This document shows positions 52,701-61,753 of a DNA stretch of 64,000 nucleotides, piece by piece. The stretch is from Phorcus lineatus. Lineage: Eukaryota; Mollusca; Gastropoda; Trochida; Trochidae. The position numbers and the translations under genes were made by a program. Within the stretch, counting starts at the first letter, position 1. Every line of letters begins with the position of its first letter. The stretch is taken from contig OV121081.1 in assembly GCA_921293015.1 (NCBI GenBank), forward strand, positions 63,381,022 to 63,445,021, written 5' to 3'. Below the pieces are notes generated by a model. It was not told where the DNA came from. It was given only the letters and a program-made list of their open reading frames with translations, and made no database searches.

Positions 52701-54156
52701 GTGAAAATAAATATCACTGGCATACATGTATTTGTTTAAGTTTTACTTATAATGTAACCTCTTATTCATAGTCATTTGCAATAAAATTCTGCTGTTGGAA
52801 ATAATGATTTTGATTTTGTAATTTTTTTCAAAAATGACTGAAGATATTCTTCTTTTCTTTCACTGTTGAATTTCCCGTTCTTACAATAACGATCATTGTT
52901 TGACATTTCACAATGGTGAACTGTATATGCAATAGAAATTATTAACGGTACAATTAATCATTTCATGTGTGGATGACTGACATTGATTAACAGCTATAGA
53001 CGATGACAAACAGCAATATACAACCCGACCTCTACACTGCCCCGGGACATTCGCACTTCCGTGCTTTGTAGTGCAGAACTATAAACTAGGATGTCACTCA
53101 GAGATTGAGAGTAGGTTTTTTCTTTAAGAATAAGAACATATTTTATTTTTAGTCATTTATTCATTAGCTACGCCTTGAGTACTTCTGTCAAATTCATTTA
53201 CTTTGAATTTGAAAAACTTAAATGGTTTTTTTATATTCAGTTAGTATTAACTCGACCAACCTTGTTGTGATTTGAACTTTTATTAATTAATCAAAATAAA
53301 AAAATTAATAAATGTACTTTATATTTGTTGTTTCAATTATCATCAGTAGATCCTGACAATGATATTTTAACATATTGAAGCTTTACCAATTTGAATCAAC
53401 AGCATAACTGGTACAGAATGTTTTAACATGTGACTGTGTGCAACTATGTTTCCTAATTGTGTTAAATGTTTCTATTATTTAAAAAGATCTTAAGGAAAGT
53501 TAAAACGACAAAGTGTCACAATCGTGAAGAATGTTGATATATCACTATGTTTACGGAAACAACAAAAACAATTTCAAATATTTATTTGATTAATCATAAT
53601 ATCTTACTGATCGGCGACTTATTTGTCGTATGTGATTAAAGACTGGAAAACTTTAAAGTAAACACATATGACCACAAAGCGACTATGTCCAAATAATGAT
53701 TAAGAAACTTATAAAATCGCATAGGTATATGTACATACCACAAACACACTGACCCATTTATCATGCTTGGAACGTAGACGAAGAAAAAACAACGATCTAC
53801 TTCCTAGTTGGGAATTGACTATTATAGTTTCATCGTATATATCAAAACTTTCAAATTCAAGTAGGTAAAATCTGTAAGAACTCTAAACTCATTTTCAACT
53901 GACAAACACTGGGTTGTGATAGACAGCTATTTAACTGTAAAACGACAAGTACCCTATCATCTACCCTCTACCCCGGCTAACCGTCACGGTCACTAGTTAA
54001 CGCTGATGATCGTACAGAACTAGTGCAAAATACTTTTTCACTTACATATATTTTTCCTTTCCTATATCTTTCCCGCAACTCTCCGAGAAGTATTTGTTCA
54101 TCAAGTTTAGCAAGTGTTGTAAGATCCTCAACTTCTCCGACGGGTGGTCTGTCCAT
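22627..54156 (-). CDS. Unconventional myosin with IQ motif and C-terminal SH2 domain, 29 exons
   Basis: Actin motor. Exons (minus): 54046-54156, 45004-45069, 44436-44690, 44135-44237, 43669-43822, 42449-42554, 41970-42092, 40756-40864, 40439-40558, 39730-39830, 38571-38657, 38254-38319, 34073-34189, 33635-33746, 33275-33336, 32473-32547, 32030-32149, 30875-30960, 29843-29938, 29436-29527, 28610-28774, 28062-28180, 27557-27738, 27250-27339, 26827-26944, 26284-26331, 25724-25798, 25227-25361, 22627-22713. Phases match at every join; 1059 residues. Motor: P-loop GESGAGKT (104-111), switch I NDNSSR (160-165), switch II DIFGFE (386-391), acidic TEDS-site residue Glu330. Then an IQ-like segment, acidic linker, SH2 (about 868-960), proline-rich tail. 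No kinase domain precedes the motor. Resembles myosin III-type motors; I recall an SH2-tailed metazoan class (XXVIII) but cannot check. Last exon is the least certain. Confidence 0.9.
24090..24260. repeat. Short tandem repeat, about 32-bp unit, degenerate
   Basis: Four to five copies of TATAAACACTGTGCGTA followed by TTGATCAATACTT in the last myosin intron. Confidence 0.75.
24760..24830 (-). mobile_element. SINE tail fragment in the last myosin intron
   Basis: GAGGTGAGGTGATATGGGG, TTTAAAGCCGCTTTCAAG and AGTATTTCATTTATTCTTGC match the tail block split at 49963-49985/52002 onward. Only the tail is recognisable. Confidence 0.65.
26284..27738 (-). CDS. Myosin exons 23-26: acidic stretch and SH2 domain
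   Basis: Exon 23 begins [12 protein letters not shown], then leads to WFHGIISRR. Exons 24-26 give [24 protein letters not shown], then [28 protein letters not shown] and [10 protein letters not shown]. This is the full SH2 order: W-F-H-G start, pTyr pocket arginine (Arg893 in YLIRVSES, equivalent to FLVRES), H-Y strand, and the LIEHH end. The key arginine is present, so phosphotyrosine binding is expected. Confidence 0.95.
28062..28774 (-). CDS. Myosin exons 21-22: IQ motif, short helix and proline-rich linker
   Basis: Exon 20-21 junction gives [20 protein letters not shown], an IQ-type light-chain site (first position Leu-Gln rather than Ile-Gln), followed by a charged helix [20 protein letters not shown]. 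Exon 22 is low-complexity: [21 protein letters not shown] second GT for exon 21 at 28602 was rejected because it puts exon 22 out of frame. Confidence 0.8.
29436..38657 (-). CDS. Myosin exons 11-20: lower 50-kDa, loop 2, SH helices, converter
   Basis: Contains [20 protein letters not shown] (exon 11), [20 protein letters not shown] (exon 13), a basic loop-2 region ([12 protein letters not shown]... [12 protein letters not shown]; exons 15-16), [20 protein letters not shown] (exon 17), [17 protein letters not shown] (exon 18) and [14 protein letters not shown] (exon 20). The RCLKPN block and the converter are typical and unbroken. Confidence 0.92.
31331..31649. mobile_element. TIR element, 319 bp, perfect 18-bp ends
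   Basis: Starts TCATCCTGCTAAATCAGC and ends with its exact reverse complement GCTGATTTAGCAGGATGA. Weaker complementarity continues inward (AATACCCTGAT / ATCAGGGTAT). No target duplication seen. It lies in the myosin intron between exons 17 and 18. Confidence 0.75.
34224..34685. mobile_element. Non-autonomous DNA transposon with TIRs, copy B
   Basis: Begins AGAGCCACTCCGTGA and ends with exact reverse complement TCACGGAGTGGCTCT; internal sequence matches copy A (3157-3610) from end to end with small differences. Flanked by TAA on both sides, a possible 3-bp target duplication. It lies in the myosin intron just past exon 13. Confidence 0.85.
35270..36860. repeat. Degenerate tandem array, period roughly 190-210 bp, about 8 copies
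   Basis: A block of the form TGCTGTATCTTTATT ... TACATGCAAATTATAT ... GAATTGAAG-CAATTT-TTCTCTTT ... GATATAAAAAT recurs near 35320, 35605, 35810, 36010, 36195, 36385, 36575 and 36760. Copies are strongly diverged. It sits in the myosin intron between exons 12 and 13, followed by unusually GC-rich sequence to 37325. Confidence 0.7.
36860..37330. other. GC-rich, CpG-containing tract of unknown nature
   Basis: Holds many CG dinucleotides (CACGCGCGGGACGG, GTGCGGCGGGG) against an AT-rich background and ends GCCCGGGACCCGCATCTTAA then GGGTTAA. The GGG-TTAA border is like the end of a piggyBac-type element, but I could not find a matching left end. Confidence 0.4.
37351..37738. repeat. Tandem array, exact 64-bp unit, 6 copies
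   Basis: Unit contains GCAACTCCTATTCCTCATGG, GTTTATAGACGGCCAGCAGA and GTATGCCTTGGTAT. Copies start every 64 bases and differ at only one to four positions, so the array is recent. Confidence 0.95.
38663..39010. repeat. Minisatellite, 30-bp unit, touching the exon 11 acceptor
   Basis: Unit CATCATCAACATCATTGTCA plus ACATC/TC-CAG variants. The array starts within six bases of the myosin exon 11 acceptor and degenerates toward 39010. On the minus strand the array has no stop codon in the exon 11 frame for tens of codons. Confidence 0.9.
39107..39172. repeat. Short tandem repeat, 21-22-bp unit x3
   Basis: TTGCAACATTGTCAGCATTA repeated; near the 30-bp array in the same intron. Confidence 0.8.
39730..42554 (-). 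CDS. Myosin exons 6-10: upper 50-kDa region, TEDS site, switch II
   Basis: Includes the HLGNISFD block (exon 7), [20 protein letters not shown] (exon 8), [20 protein letters not shown] (exon 9) and [20 protein letters not shown] (exon 10). The residue 16 before DAMAK is Glu330: an acidic TEDS residue, so no heavy-chain phosphorylation would be needed for activity (known rule, applied by inference). Confidence 0.92.
40880..41510. repeat. Minisatellite, 36-bp unit with optional 8-bp insert, about 15 copies
   Basis: Unit: AGACCTCAAGCATGCATGTC, CACACCATCTACGGTC, with GACGGTCA inserted in about half the copies. It starts about 16 bases upstream of the myosin exon 8 acceptor. Open frames in all three forward frames are repeat artefacts. 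Confidence 0.93.
41687..41765 (+). other. tRNA-like segment (tRNA-derived SINE head or pseudogene)
   Basis: TAGTTCTCTGTTGGTGGAGC resembles a tRNA D-arm/A box (TAGCTCAGTTGGTAGAGC), and about 40 bases later GTGCTCGTTGCATCC weakly resembles a B box. Arms do not pair well enough for a functional tRNA. Confidence 0.4.
43217..43305. repeat. Foldback, 20-bp arms
   Basis: GGAATTATGGTTTATCTGTC (43217-43236) and GACAGATAAACCGTAATTCC (43286-43305) are reverse complements with one mismatch. Lies in the myosin intron between exons 5 and 6; possibly a tiny MITE. Confidence 0.8.
43669..45069 (-). CDS. Myosin exons 2-5: nucleotide-binding half of the motor
   Basis: Exon 2 (45004-45069) [20 protein letters not shown]; exon 3 (44436-44690) with the P-loop [14 protein letters not shown]; exon 4 (44135-44237) [12 protein letters not shown] and switch [14 protein letters not shown]; exon 5 (43669-43822) [12 protein letters not shown] and [10 protein letters not shown]. 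All ATPase residues I can check are present, so an active motor is likely. Confidence 0.93.
46772..47124 (+). repeat. Dispersed repeat with internal foldback, copy 1
   Basis: Matches 55126-55489 from ATAAATAGAGGATACTAAACG to AGTAATAA. Its first 130 bases are an inverted repeat (GATACTAAACGACCTTCAA / TGAAGGAAGTTTAGTATTC). It also carries TGACGTCA-type palindromes. Confidence 0.85.
47850..48304. repeat. 12-bp minisatellite (AAAGAAACAAAT family)
   Basis: About 38 copies of a 12-base unit in three variants (AACCAAATAAAG, AACAAATAAAGA, AACAATTAAAGA phases), arranged partly as higher-order groups. Confidence 0.95.
48506..49020. repeat. 32-bp tandem array, about 16 copies
   Basis: Unit contains GAAGTATTATTAGAATAAAA then TA-C/T-ATCATGAT. 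Copies are 32 bases apart with few differences. Confidence 0.95.
49963..52250 (-). mobile_element. tRNA-derived SINE, split by a piggyBac-like insertion
   Basis: Read on the minus strand: B box GGTTCGAATCC (52201-52211), CAGGGGCTCAGCAACTTTG, ATGCAGTAAGGTTTG, TTTCAGTGGAGTACCACC, GAAATACTCTTAAAGCGACG, then TTAA at 51998-52001. The SINE resumes at the other TTAA (49982-49985) with ACCCCAAATCACCTCACCTC. Removing 49986-52001 restores a tail like the one at 24760-24830. Related copies: 4955-5210 and 24760-24830. Confidence 0.8.
49986..51997. mobile_element. piggyBac-like non-autonomous element, 2012 bp
   Basis: Ends are exact inverted repeats CCCTTTACATACT (49986-49998) and AGTATGTAAAGGG (51985-51997), flanked on both sides by TTAA, the invariant piggyBac target duplication. 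The CCC start is also typical. No frame longer than about 70 codons and no DDE transposase motif, so it would need a transposase from elsewhere. A GC-rich subterminal patch (GCGCTTAGATGCGCTACTGA, GTTATGCGAGCGCGCCTCAG) lies near the right end. Confidence 0.85.
54046..54156 (-). CDS. Myosin exon 1 (start codon)
   Basis: 37 codons beginning [20 protein letters not shown] and ending RKGKIY, followed by gtaag. The block [11 protein letters not shown]-x-LL-x-x-L-x-x-RY is the normal start of a class III-like motor head, and KIY joins directly to [13 protein letters not shown] in exon 2 across an 8976-bp intron. No long open frame marks it, so it is easily missed. Confidence 0.9.
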
Positions 54157-54269
54157 GTTTACAGTTCAAGCGATCTTCACTGTCTTAGCCGATCATCGAA
54201 GAGGGCCGGGCTGACGGGCTGCACGCGGGGCTAAATATAGCATCAATACATTGCAGTCAACACGAGATG

Positions 54270-54277
54270 TGACGTCA
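54270..54277 (-). promoter_or_regulatory. CRE palindrome TGACGTCA, 114 bp upstream of the myosin ATG
   Basis: Perfect CREB/ATF consensus. A TATA-like CTATATTTAG lies between it and the start codon (about 54232-54241). A second perfect TGACGTCA is at 54381-54388. Confidence 0.5.
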
Positions 54278-54380
54278 TAGCTTTGAGGTATGATCTTAAA
54301 TGACACACGGTAATTATTCTTAGCACCTGTGTTTCTTAATCATCATTCATTCTGCGAGTTTAGATATTGGAGGTGAACAA

Positions 54381-54388
54381 TGACGTCA
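54381..54388 (-). promoter_or_regulatory. Second CRE palindrome TGACGTCA upstream of myosin
   Basis: Perfect 8-base match, 225 bases from the ATG and 111 bases from the first CRE. Confidence 0.4.
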
Positions 54389-54654
54389 GAAGATCGCAAA
54401 GGGTTTCTCAACTTCATGTGCTCTGTTGAATCATATCGCCTAAGATTTTAAGGGTAAACAGGTAAATTAGTTATATATATAGGTTAACATTTTCTTAAAC
54501 ACGGAAGTCACTATGATTGAAAACAATTGACACATATTTGACATTTTAGAAGGAATATTCAAGTCAAGCCTGTGTTTAAATTCATTGACTTTAAACTGAT
54601 AAAGCAATAACCGCATTCACATTTCCACAAAACCATTTCAAACTGATAAAAAAA

Positions 54655-54830
54655 ATCCCCCCAAAGTGATAAAACAATAACCTCAAACTGATAAAACGAT
54701 CACCTCAAACTGATAAAACAATCACCAATCACCTCAAACTGATAAAACAATCACCAATCACCTCAAACTGATAAAACAATCACCTCAAACCGGTAGAACA
54801 ATCACTTCATATTGATATAGCTATCACTTC
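54655..54830. repeat. Degenerate 22-bp minisatellite
   Basis: Repeated CCTCAAACTGATAAAACAAT with CACC/CAC spacers; decays on both sides. Confidence 0.85.
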
Positions 54831-55125
54831 AAACTAATAGAAAAATCAAAAATGGACAAGTAGGCCATTAATGGATCCATAATAACTCCTTTATTCAGAG
54901 AGCTCGACAGAACGATTTAAAAACTGATAGAAAAACTCTTCAAACTTATAGAACAATTCATTCAAGCTGATAGATCAATGGCAATAAGAGAGAACAACAA
55001 CTTCAAACTGATATCTAAATCGGACGCTGCTAAATCAAAGCTCAATCATGACGCGATAGTTGCTTCAGTCACTATTACATTGAAACAGAACATGAGTAAA
55101 ACCATGACCCTACTAACGTGTAATA

Positions 55126-55489
55126 ATAAATAGAGGATACTAAACGACCTTCCATTTAATACTATTTTTATTAAACGAGTTAATTATTAAGTATAAAACG
55201 AGCGAAAGCGAGTTTGATACCAAATCAATAACGAGTTTAATAAAAATAGTATCAAATTGAAGGAAGTTTAGTATTCTGTTTATTACTTGACTTCAGTAAT
55301 CAAGCATTGATTGCCGAAAGTGTACTGAACGAAGCATTTCCGTGACTAAGCCGCCATTGTGACGTCGGTGCCAAGATTGTGACATCACAACAACACAATA
55401 TTATGACGTCATACGGGGAGCGGTATTACACTAGTTTAATATCGCCGTATAAATATTACACTACGGTATCTTACACGGGCGAGTAATAA
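55126..55489 (+). repeat. Dispersed repeat with internal foldback, copy 2
   Basis: Same element as 46772-47124, with a few more internal bases (AACGAGCGAAAGCGAGTTTG). Both copies end GGGC-A/G-AGTAATAA. No coding potential seen, so probably non-autonomous. Confidence 0.85.
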
Positions 55490-56304
55490 ACGTTAAGATC
55501 TCAGACGCACGCAGAATAAAAGGGAAAGCAATTTATTGAACTTACAATAGATTATTCAAGGAGATTTAACGGGCGCTTCACGCAAGCGTTAGTAAGGTAC
55601 ACAAATAATTCCGTTATTAACTGATCTGCATACCGTGACCAAATAGCCGACTCCCAAACAGGACATTCCTTCAGAGTAAGGGATAACAAGGGTATTTTCA
55701 CAGAGTTTAATCACTAATGGCCAAATATAGCACAAGGTAACACAATGGACGAAGCAGCAATATGACACAATGCTCCAGGAAGTGATACGAAGTATTATAA
55801 GAAAGCCAAAACAATTTTTAATGTAGGCCTATTCTCTCACTGTGCGCTGAAGTAGTTCCGTCATAAATTCGTTGATTCAGGTTTATGCTTAAAAACCGTT
55901 ATAAATAACATCTAGCTCATAGTGACAGTTTCATTTGGAAATCGGTTCAAGGGGTTCGAACCTTTCCCCTTTTGTGAAATTCTTAAGGTCAATGGAAGGT
56001 CGGGGAAGATCCGTCAATGCGGTAGACAGGTAATCAAACGTATCGATAACGGCACTTCCGCGAGCTGGGTTCCTTCTAATGAAATCTACTGCGTCACGAT
56101 ACACATATTTCGACTCTGTGTCTACATGTGTTTGGGCCTATCGATAACTTTTAATTTGCTTGTACCGTATACTTCATTATAAGAATACCAGTACAAAAAC
56201 CTGTTGTACACAGTGGTCTTAGAAATAGCGCGAGAACGCTAAATAGATGCCAAGGCATACATGTATTACATGCAAATATGGTTCTTTTATGTAAAATTCA
56301 CTGT

Positions 56305-56959
56305 AGTTTATCAAATTGGGAGATGAATGTTTTAGAAGCCCTGTTTATATTCATACCTGTTAATCTTTTAATAAATGAAGCACCTCTCCGGTCTGTAAAA
56401 CGCATCCTATATTCTCATCATACATTTTAAAGTGACTTAGGGTATATATCAAATAAAATTTCATTTGCAATTACGATCGAGAAATTAACATTTAGTCACT
56501 CATACTTTTAAAAACGTATCTAAAGCATTTAGAAGGGTTGAACGTGTTAGAAGGTGTATATAACTACTATTCATATAAACTGAAGACGTGATTTTTGAAT
56601 TTATATCATCATATATTATGTTATATAATGGTTAAGGAGGACATTTACTCTCATGTAAACTTTAAACCAACAATACTGAAAAAACGGAACAACACATAAA
56701 CATACTAAACTATACATTTTACATACAGAAACTAGACAAAGCTACCACCCCAACTCCAACTCCCGTTATCATGAACCTAACTCAACTTGAATATTCTTAA
56801 CAATATGAACAAAAGACACTTTCCTGTTTTAATTGTTAATCAATCAAATGCTTAGTATAATGTCCAGAGGCCGAAATCTACGTCCCAGTTATACTTATAT
56901 AATCAACCCATCCAAACAAACCAATAGTTTTTCCTTTGTCTGCTTTAGAACGGTTTCCA
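56305..56959 (+). repeat. 655-bp direct duplication, copy 1, with 38-bp flanking repeats
   Basis: Identical as far as I can see to 58887-59541 (offset 2582). This copy alone is bordered by two copies of a 38-bp sequence starting CATGCAAATATGGTTCTTTT (56269-56306 and 56958-56995). Confidence 0.92.
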
Positions 56960-58246
56960 TGCAAATATGGTTCTTTTATGTAAAATTCACTGTAGGCTTT
57001 TCTGAGCCCTTGCAATGCTCCAATGGGCGAGAGGGGTTCTCGGTGTTCGACCCCTTCCTTTCTTAACCCCTCCCCATCTCCCTCATAAATTCTTTCATTC
57101 GCCTCTGTCAAGACATATTTTGAATTAAAATAAAAATCGCATAGGCCCAACAATATTATCCTTAGCTGTCATTAAGCTTACTGATTCTCGACACAGTAAA
57201 CACGGTACACGAGTCACGCTAACCGACACCCTTTCATGTCAACAGCGTTATCTCGGTAGTTTACTATTTGACTTTCACTCTCGCTGTCAGTGACATTAAA
57301 TCATCGATAATAATAGCTGAAATCATGACTCATTTGATATCTAAGATACCCAATAGGAGAAAGTTAAACTGTGCTGTTGATTTATGAGTTTGTATTTTAA
57401 CACTTTTTTTTATATCAATGTCCAACAGAATTTCTGCAAAGAAACTATTGAAAACTGTTTCCGCCAGGATATTATGCGATGCTTGTTTAAGTAATTTAAT
57501 TAACCTGATAGTAAAACGATAGTAATAGTAATATTATATACGGTAAAGTGTGTTTATGCAAGTCTGAACTTCTTTTTAAACAAGCTGTCAGCGTCAAATG
57601 AATCACCCGTAAAATCTATCAAAACGATCATGAAAATTTAAGCCCTTTTACTACTCTGTCATTCAGATCTTAAATTTCCCGCTACTTTACGCAGTTATCA
57701 CCTTATGAACTTTTCAACAGAAAAATGTGTCTTGAATACAGCCAACGTTTCATTGGCGTTAACTTGAAGTTTGGGCCAATCGCATGTCTAGCCTTATGTT
57801 AGGCTTGTTCGAATCCCTTTCTCAATTATCATCACCTATACTGGCCTCTGTTTTACTGTTTCTACCAGTTTCTGGGCTTGACATGCAGAGGCGTGAATGG
57901 AGGTAGTCAAAGTTACTTGTGCCAGTGACAACGTCATAACTGCAATCATTCGAAAAGCCTAAGTCATTTCATAGAAATTTCGGAAACTAGAATTGATTCA
58001 ATTACGCAGTTTTCACACAAATCTTGTTGACAGAACATAGTGTTAGGATGACGGAACACAATTATTATGTTGACATAGTCCTAGGAGACGACAAGATGTC
58101 CATGTTTTCGTTTGCTGAAATTTTGCAGATAGTTTGCGTTGTAGGGGAATGTAATGCAGAACGTTTTCGAATTATAACAGCGGTTAGCGTATGAAGTTAT
58201 GACTTAAGCTACATTTTGGGTAAATAAATGTTTAAATATGATCGAT

Positions 58247-58545
58247 GGGGAATAGATCGCTGTTGACAATCGATGAGATCACCGACATTGTATCAAAATG
58301 TGTATACCCCCTGTTTTATGGAAGACTACCCGTAAAATACCCATATATTGTTACGCGATGAGCCAATAAATCAGTCATTGGTATTAAAGGAAACCAGGGG
58401 TTAGATAGCTGTTGACAATCGATGAGAAATCACCGACATTGTATCAATTGTATTGTGTATACCCCCTTTTTATTCAATACTCATACATTGTTACTTTATG
58501 AGCCAATAAATAAGTCACTGGTGTTTAGGGAAACCAGGGATTAAG
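58247..58545. repeat. Tandem pair, about 147-bp unit
   Basis: GCTGTTGACAATCGATGAGA, CACCGACATTGTATCAA, GTGTATACCCCCT, GAGCCAATAAAT and GAAACCAGGG occur in the same order twice. Confidence 0.85.
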
Positions 58546-58699
58546 GGCGAATTCCAGCGTATTTCATGTTGTATTAGGGGCTAAACAATATCCAAAACTC
58601 TGAAATTGTACAAACTGGTTAGTTGACGTATTGTATATTTTCTTTGCATTCGTTTTTATAAGTCTGGTTGTTCGAGTCGACCGCGATTAGAAGAATGTA

Positions 58700-58810
58700 A
58701 AATTTCATAAGAGTGTCTGTACTGGGATGCGAACTCGATCCATCATGGGTGTCCAACATAGTCGCTTGTTATGACTTGGCTCCGGTTAGCCATCCAAAGG
58801 CCCCTAAACT
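58700..58810 (-). other. tRNA-like fragment
   Basis: On the minus strand TGGCTAACCGG fits an A box and, about 50 bases on, GAGTTCGCATCCC a B box. No cloverleaf could be drawn, so likely a SINE head or tRNA relic. Confidence 0.35.
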
Positions 58811-58886
58811 TCTCATTGGTACCGACATGATTGATATTATCGCAAAGACACGACGTTGAAAAGTAAGTTGAAAATCAGACACTCTG

Positions 58887-59541
58887 AGTTTATCAAATTG
58901 GGAGATGAATGTTTTAGAAGCCCTGTTTATATTCATACCTGTTAATCTTTTAATAAATGAAGCACCTCTCCGGTCTGTAAAACGCATCCTATATTCTCAT
59001 CATACATTTTAAAGTGACTTAGGGTATATATCAAATAAAATTTCATTTGCAATTACGATCGAGAAATTAACATTTAGTCACTCATACTTTTAAAAACGTA
59101 TCTAAAGCATTTAGAAGGGTTGAACGTGTTAGAAGGTGTATATAACTACTATTCATATAAACTGAAGACGTGATTTTTGAATTTATATCATCATATATTA
59201 TGTTATATAATGGTTAAGGAGGACATTTACTCTCATGTAAACTTTAAACCAACAATACTGAAAAAACGGAACAACACATAAACATACTAAACTATACATT
59301 TTACATACAGAAACTAGACAAAGCTACCACCCCAACTCCAACTCCCGTTATCATGAACCTAACTCAACTTGAATATTCTTAACAATATGAACAAAAGACA
59401 CTTTCCTGTTTTAATTGTTAATCAATCAAATGCTTAGTATAATGTCCAGAGGCCGAAATCTACGTCCCAGTTATACTTATATAATCAACCCATCCAAACA
59501 AACCAATAGTTTTTCCTTTGTCTGCTTTAGAACGGTTTCCA
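58887..59541 (+). repeat. 655-bp direct duplication, copy 2
   Basis: Same 655 bases as 56305-56959 but with different outer sequence on both sides and no 38-bp repeats. Confidence 0.92.
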
Positions 59542-61753
59542 AAGTCACGTTTGACTCATTGCCGCGCAAAGTCGCTGTAGATTGTTTTCCATCTGTTTCG
59601 ATATATTGTCACTTTTCTAAATCAATTAGCATCAACAGCATGTCTACATACCACAGCTACATCAGTACTAAATATCCCCGTCTCTTACCAGTGATCCGTG
59701 TCTGAAAGTGTCAATAAAAGAAAAGAATGGACAACTCTAACAATTTATTTATATTCAAAAACAGTTTTGACGTTTTCAATTCAATGATAAAAATATTTAG
59801 AAAATAATCAAAACAATGACGACAACGATCTTGAATCGAATGATCCTTTCGATGAAAATATATCTCTGACAGAAACTTACTGACAGTTAGTAAAACATGC
59901 AACCATATACCTAGCACATTGAAGATTGGTATTCTAGTGATCACAACAAATGCAAAATACATAATATGATCTGGAATCTTGTTTATCAAATGTCAGAATT
60001 TTTTAAATGGTTAATGACTTAATATATGCGGCAATTCAGGTTTTATTTCTATCTTAAGGATCTGACACTTGTATATGAAACAGAAAAAGACGTGAAAATA
60101 AGTAAAATATTATGTTACGACAATACCACAGTATCAAGTTACTCTGTTAAATAGAAATAAACCGATGTTACAAAAGAAATTAAAGATGATGAGAACATTA
60201 AGAGACTATTAAACAACCAAGCATTCATAAAGTTTCAAAATTTTAAAGCACAAAATCTGAAAAAAATGACATAAAACGAACAGAGGGGTTAAACAATTAG
60301 CAACACAATGACGAACATTAGTTTATAATGTCACAAATCAAAAATACAATAAAAACAAAAATGGAAGTTATGAATGTTGAAAATATGTTATGCGTATATA
60401 GAAAAAACAAAATTATAGACCTACATGTATGAAACTTCATATTTTTTACCTTCCCAAATTTCACTTTCATTTCCCCCTCTCCCTTATTGATCGAGATATA
60501 AATGATTAGATACGAATCTTCGTTTGTAGTCAATCCTCGTCCTGATAGACAAGCTTGAATGTGATGCAACACAATAGAGATCGATAATGTAAATTAATAT
60601 TTGCTTATTTGGCGAGTGAGAAGCTTATTTAAATGAATAAAAAGCAACATCAGCTATGTTAGAGAACTTTGAACATGAAGGCATTATTACAATGGTAGCT
60701 AAAATACAAATGTTGTTTAAAAAGTACATTGATGATCCACATAATTAAAAATTAATTGTCATATTTTCTACATGTTTGAAATATTTGACTATCAAACTAC
60801 CATTCAAAATGCTAATGATTTTAGTTATTATCAATGTAATGTTTTAAAAATTCTTCTCTAATGGAATCATCCGCAAAGCTATTATGAAAAATAATTCTTC
60901 TTGTTATTTGATAAAGTATTTACGTATGGAGTGACTACATTATGTAAAATTTAGAAACAATTCTATAATCACAATGACATTCCTATTTATATAAACACAC
61001 ACACACATACACGTGGGATGAGACTTTAGTAAATAATCTGCTTGTCTCCCTAATAAAAATGATTAAAAGTTTATCCTCGAAATGTTTGAACGATCCAGTG
61101 GAAGATGATACATAAATCCTCGATAAATTAATCTTCATATTGTTCGACAAGTTTGAATATGTTAACTAGGACCAAAATAATAGAACGCATCCGATTAGTT
61201 TAAATATTATCTTCGTTATGTTCGGAGATTTGAAATAATCTCAAAAACAGTGTTCAACGAGTCATGGGTTATCATCACACAACCAACTGAATGCTACTGA
61301 TTAAATTTCAAGTTTATAAAACGTCGACGTTTTAGGTATACTCATAACTTTAAAATTGTTAGAATCTTAATGATATTCCATTTGCAAATAATCGAAAGTT
61401 AATATCCGTTATATTTGACATGGCTATCGACTGCGTCAGTCAGTGAGCCAAAAGGAAAATACTATCTGAACACGCACAAAACATATTGACATGGCTAAAC
61501 GGACATCTCTTCTCAAACTTCCCGCTCCACCTAGCTCTGGTATCATCTTCTCTGTCGAGAACTTCCTTCCATCAAATGATTTTTCTTCGCTTTTCTTCAC
61601 GTTTCATCCTCCTTCATAATTAAGGGCTCAACTCGAACCATGTCTTAAAACGTAGAATGGATCTCCATCGTCGATTGAAGACTCTCAAGACGCCACAAGA
61701 CGTACAAATCTGCACTGCAGACTAAATTCACCAACAACTTGTTGCTCGTTCCC

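Larger units (their letters stand above)
45070..54045 (-). other. Myosin intron 1 (8976 bp)
   Basis: No exon recognised between the gtaag after 54046 and the acceptor before 45069. Contents: a dispersed repeat (46772-47124), two back-to-back A-rich minisatellites (47850-49020), and a SINE split by a piggyBac-like element (49963-52250). Confidence 0.8.
54157..61753. other. Intergenic region between myosin start and the NHL gene
   Basis: No exon recognised. It holds the myosin upstream region with two CRE sites, a 22-bp degenerate minisatellite (54655-54830), a dispersed repeat (55126-55489), a 655-bp direct duplication (56305-56959, 58887-59541), a 147-bp tandem pair (58247-58545) and a tRNA-like fragment near 58700-58800. 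From 59542 to 61753 I see nothing beyond AT-rich sequence. Confidence 0.6.

Noticed and set aside
54023-54214. 63-codon forward frame
   Set aside because: Shadow of myosin exon 1 on the minus strand, which has a good donor and a family-typical start.
55945-55965. GGTTCGAACC as a tRNA B box
   Set aside because: It is a chance palindrome (AAGGGGTTCGAACCTTTCCCC type) with no A box at the right distance.
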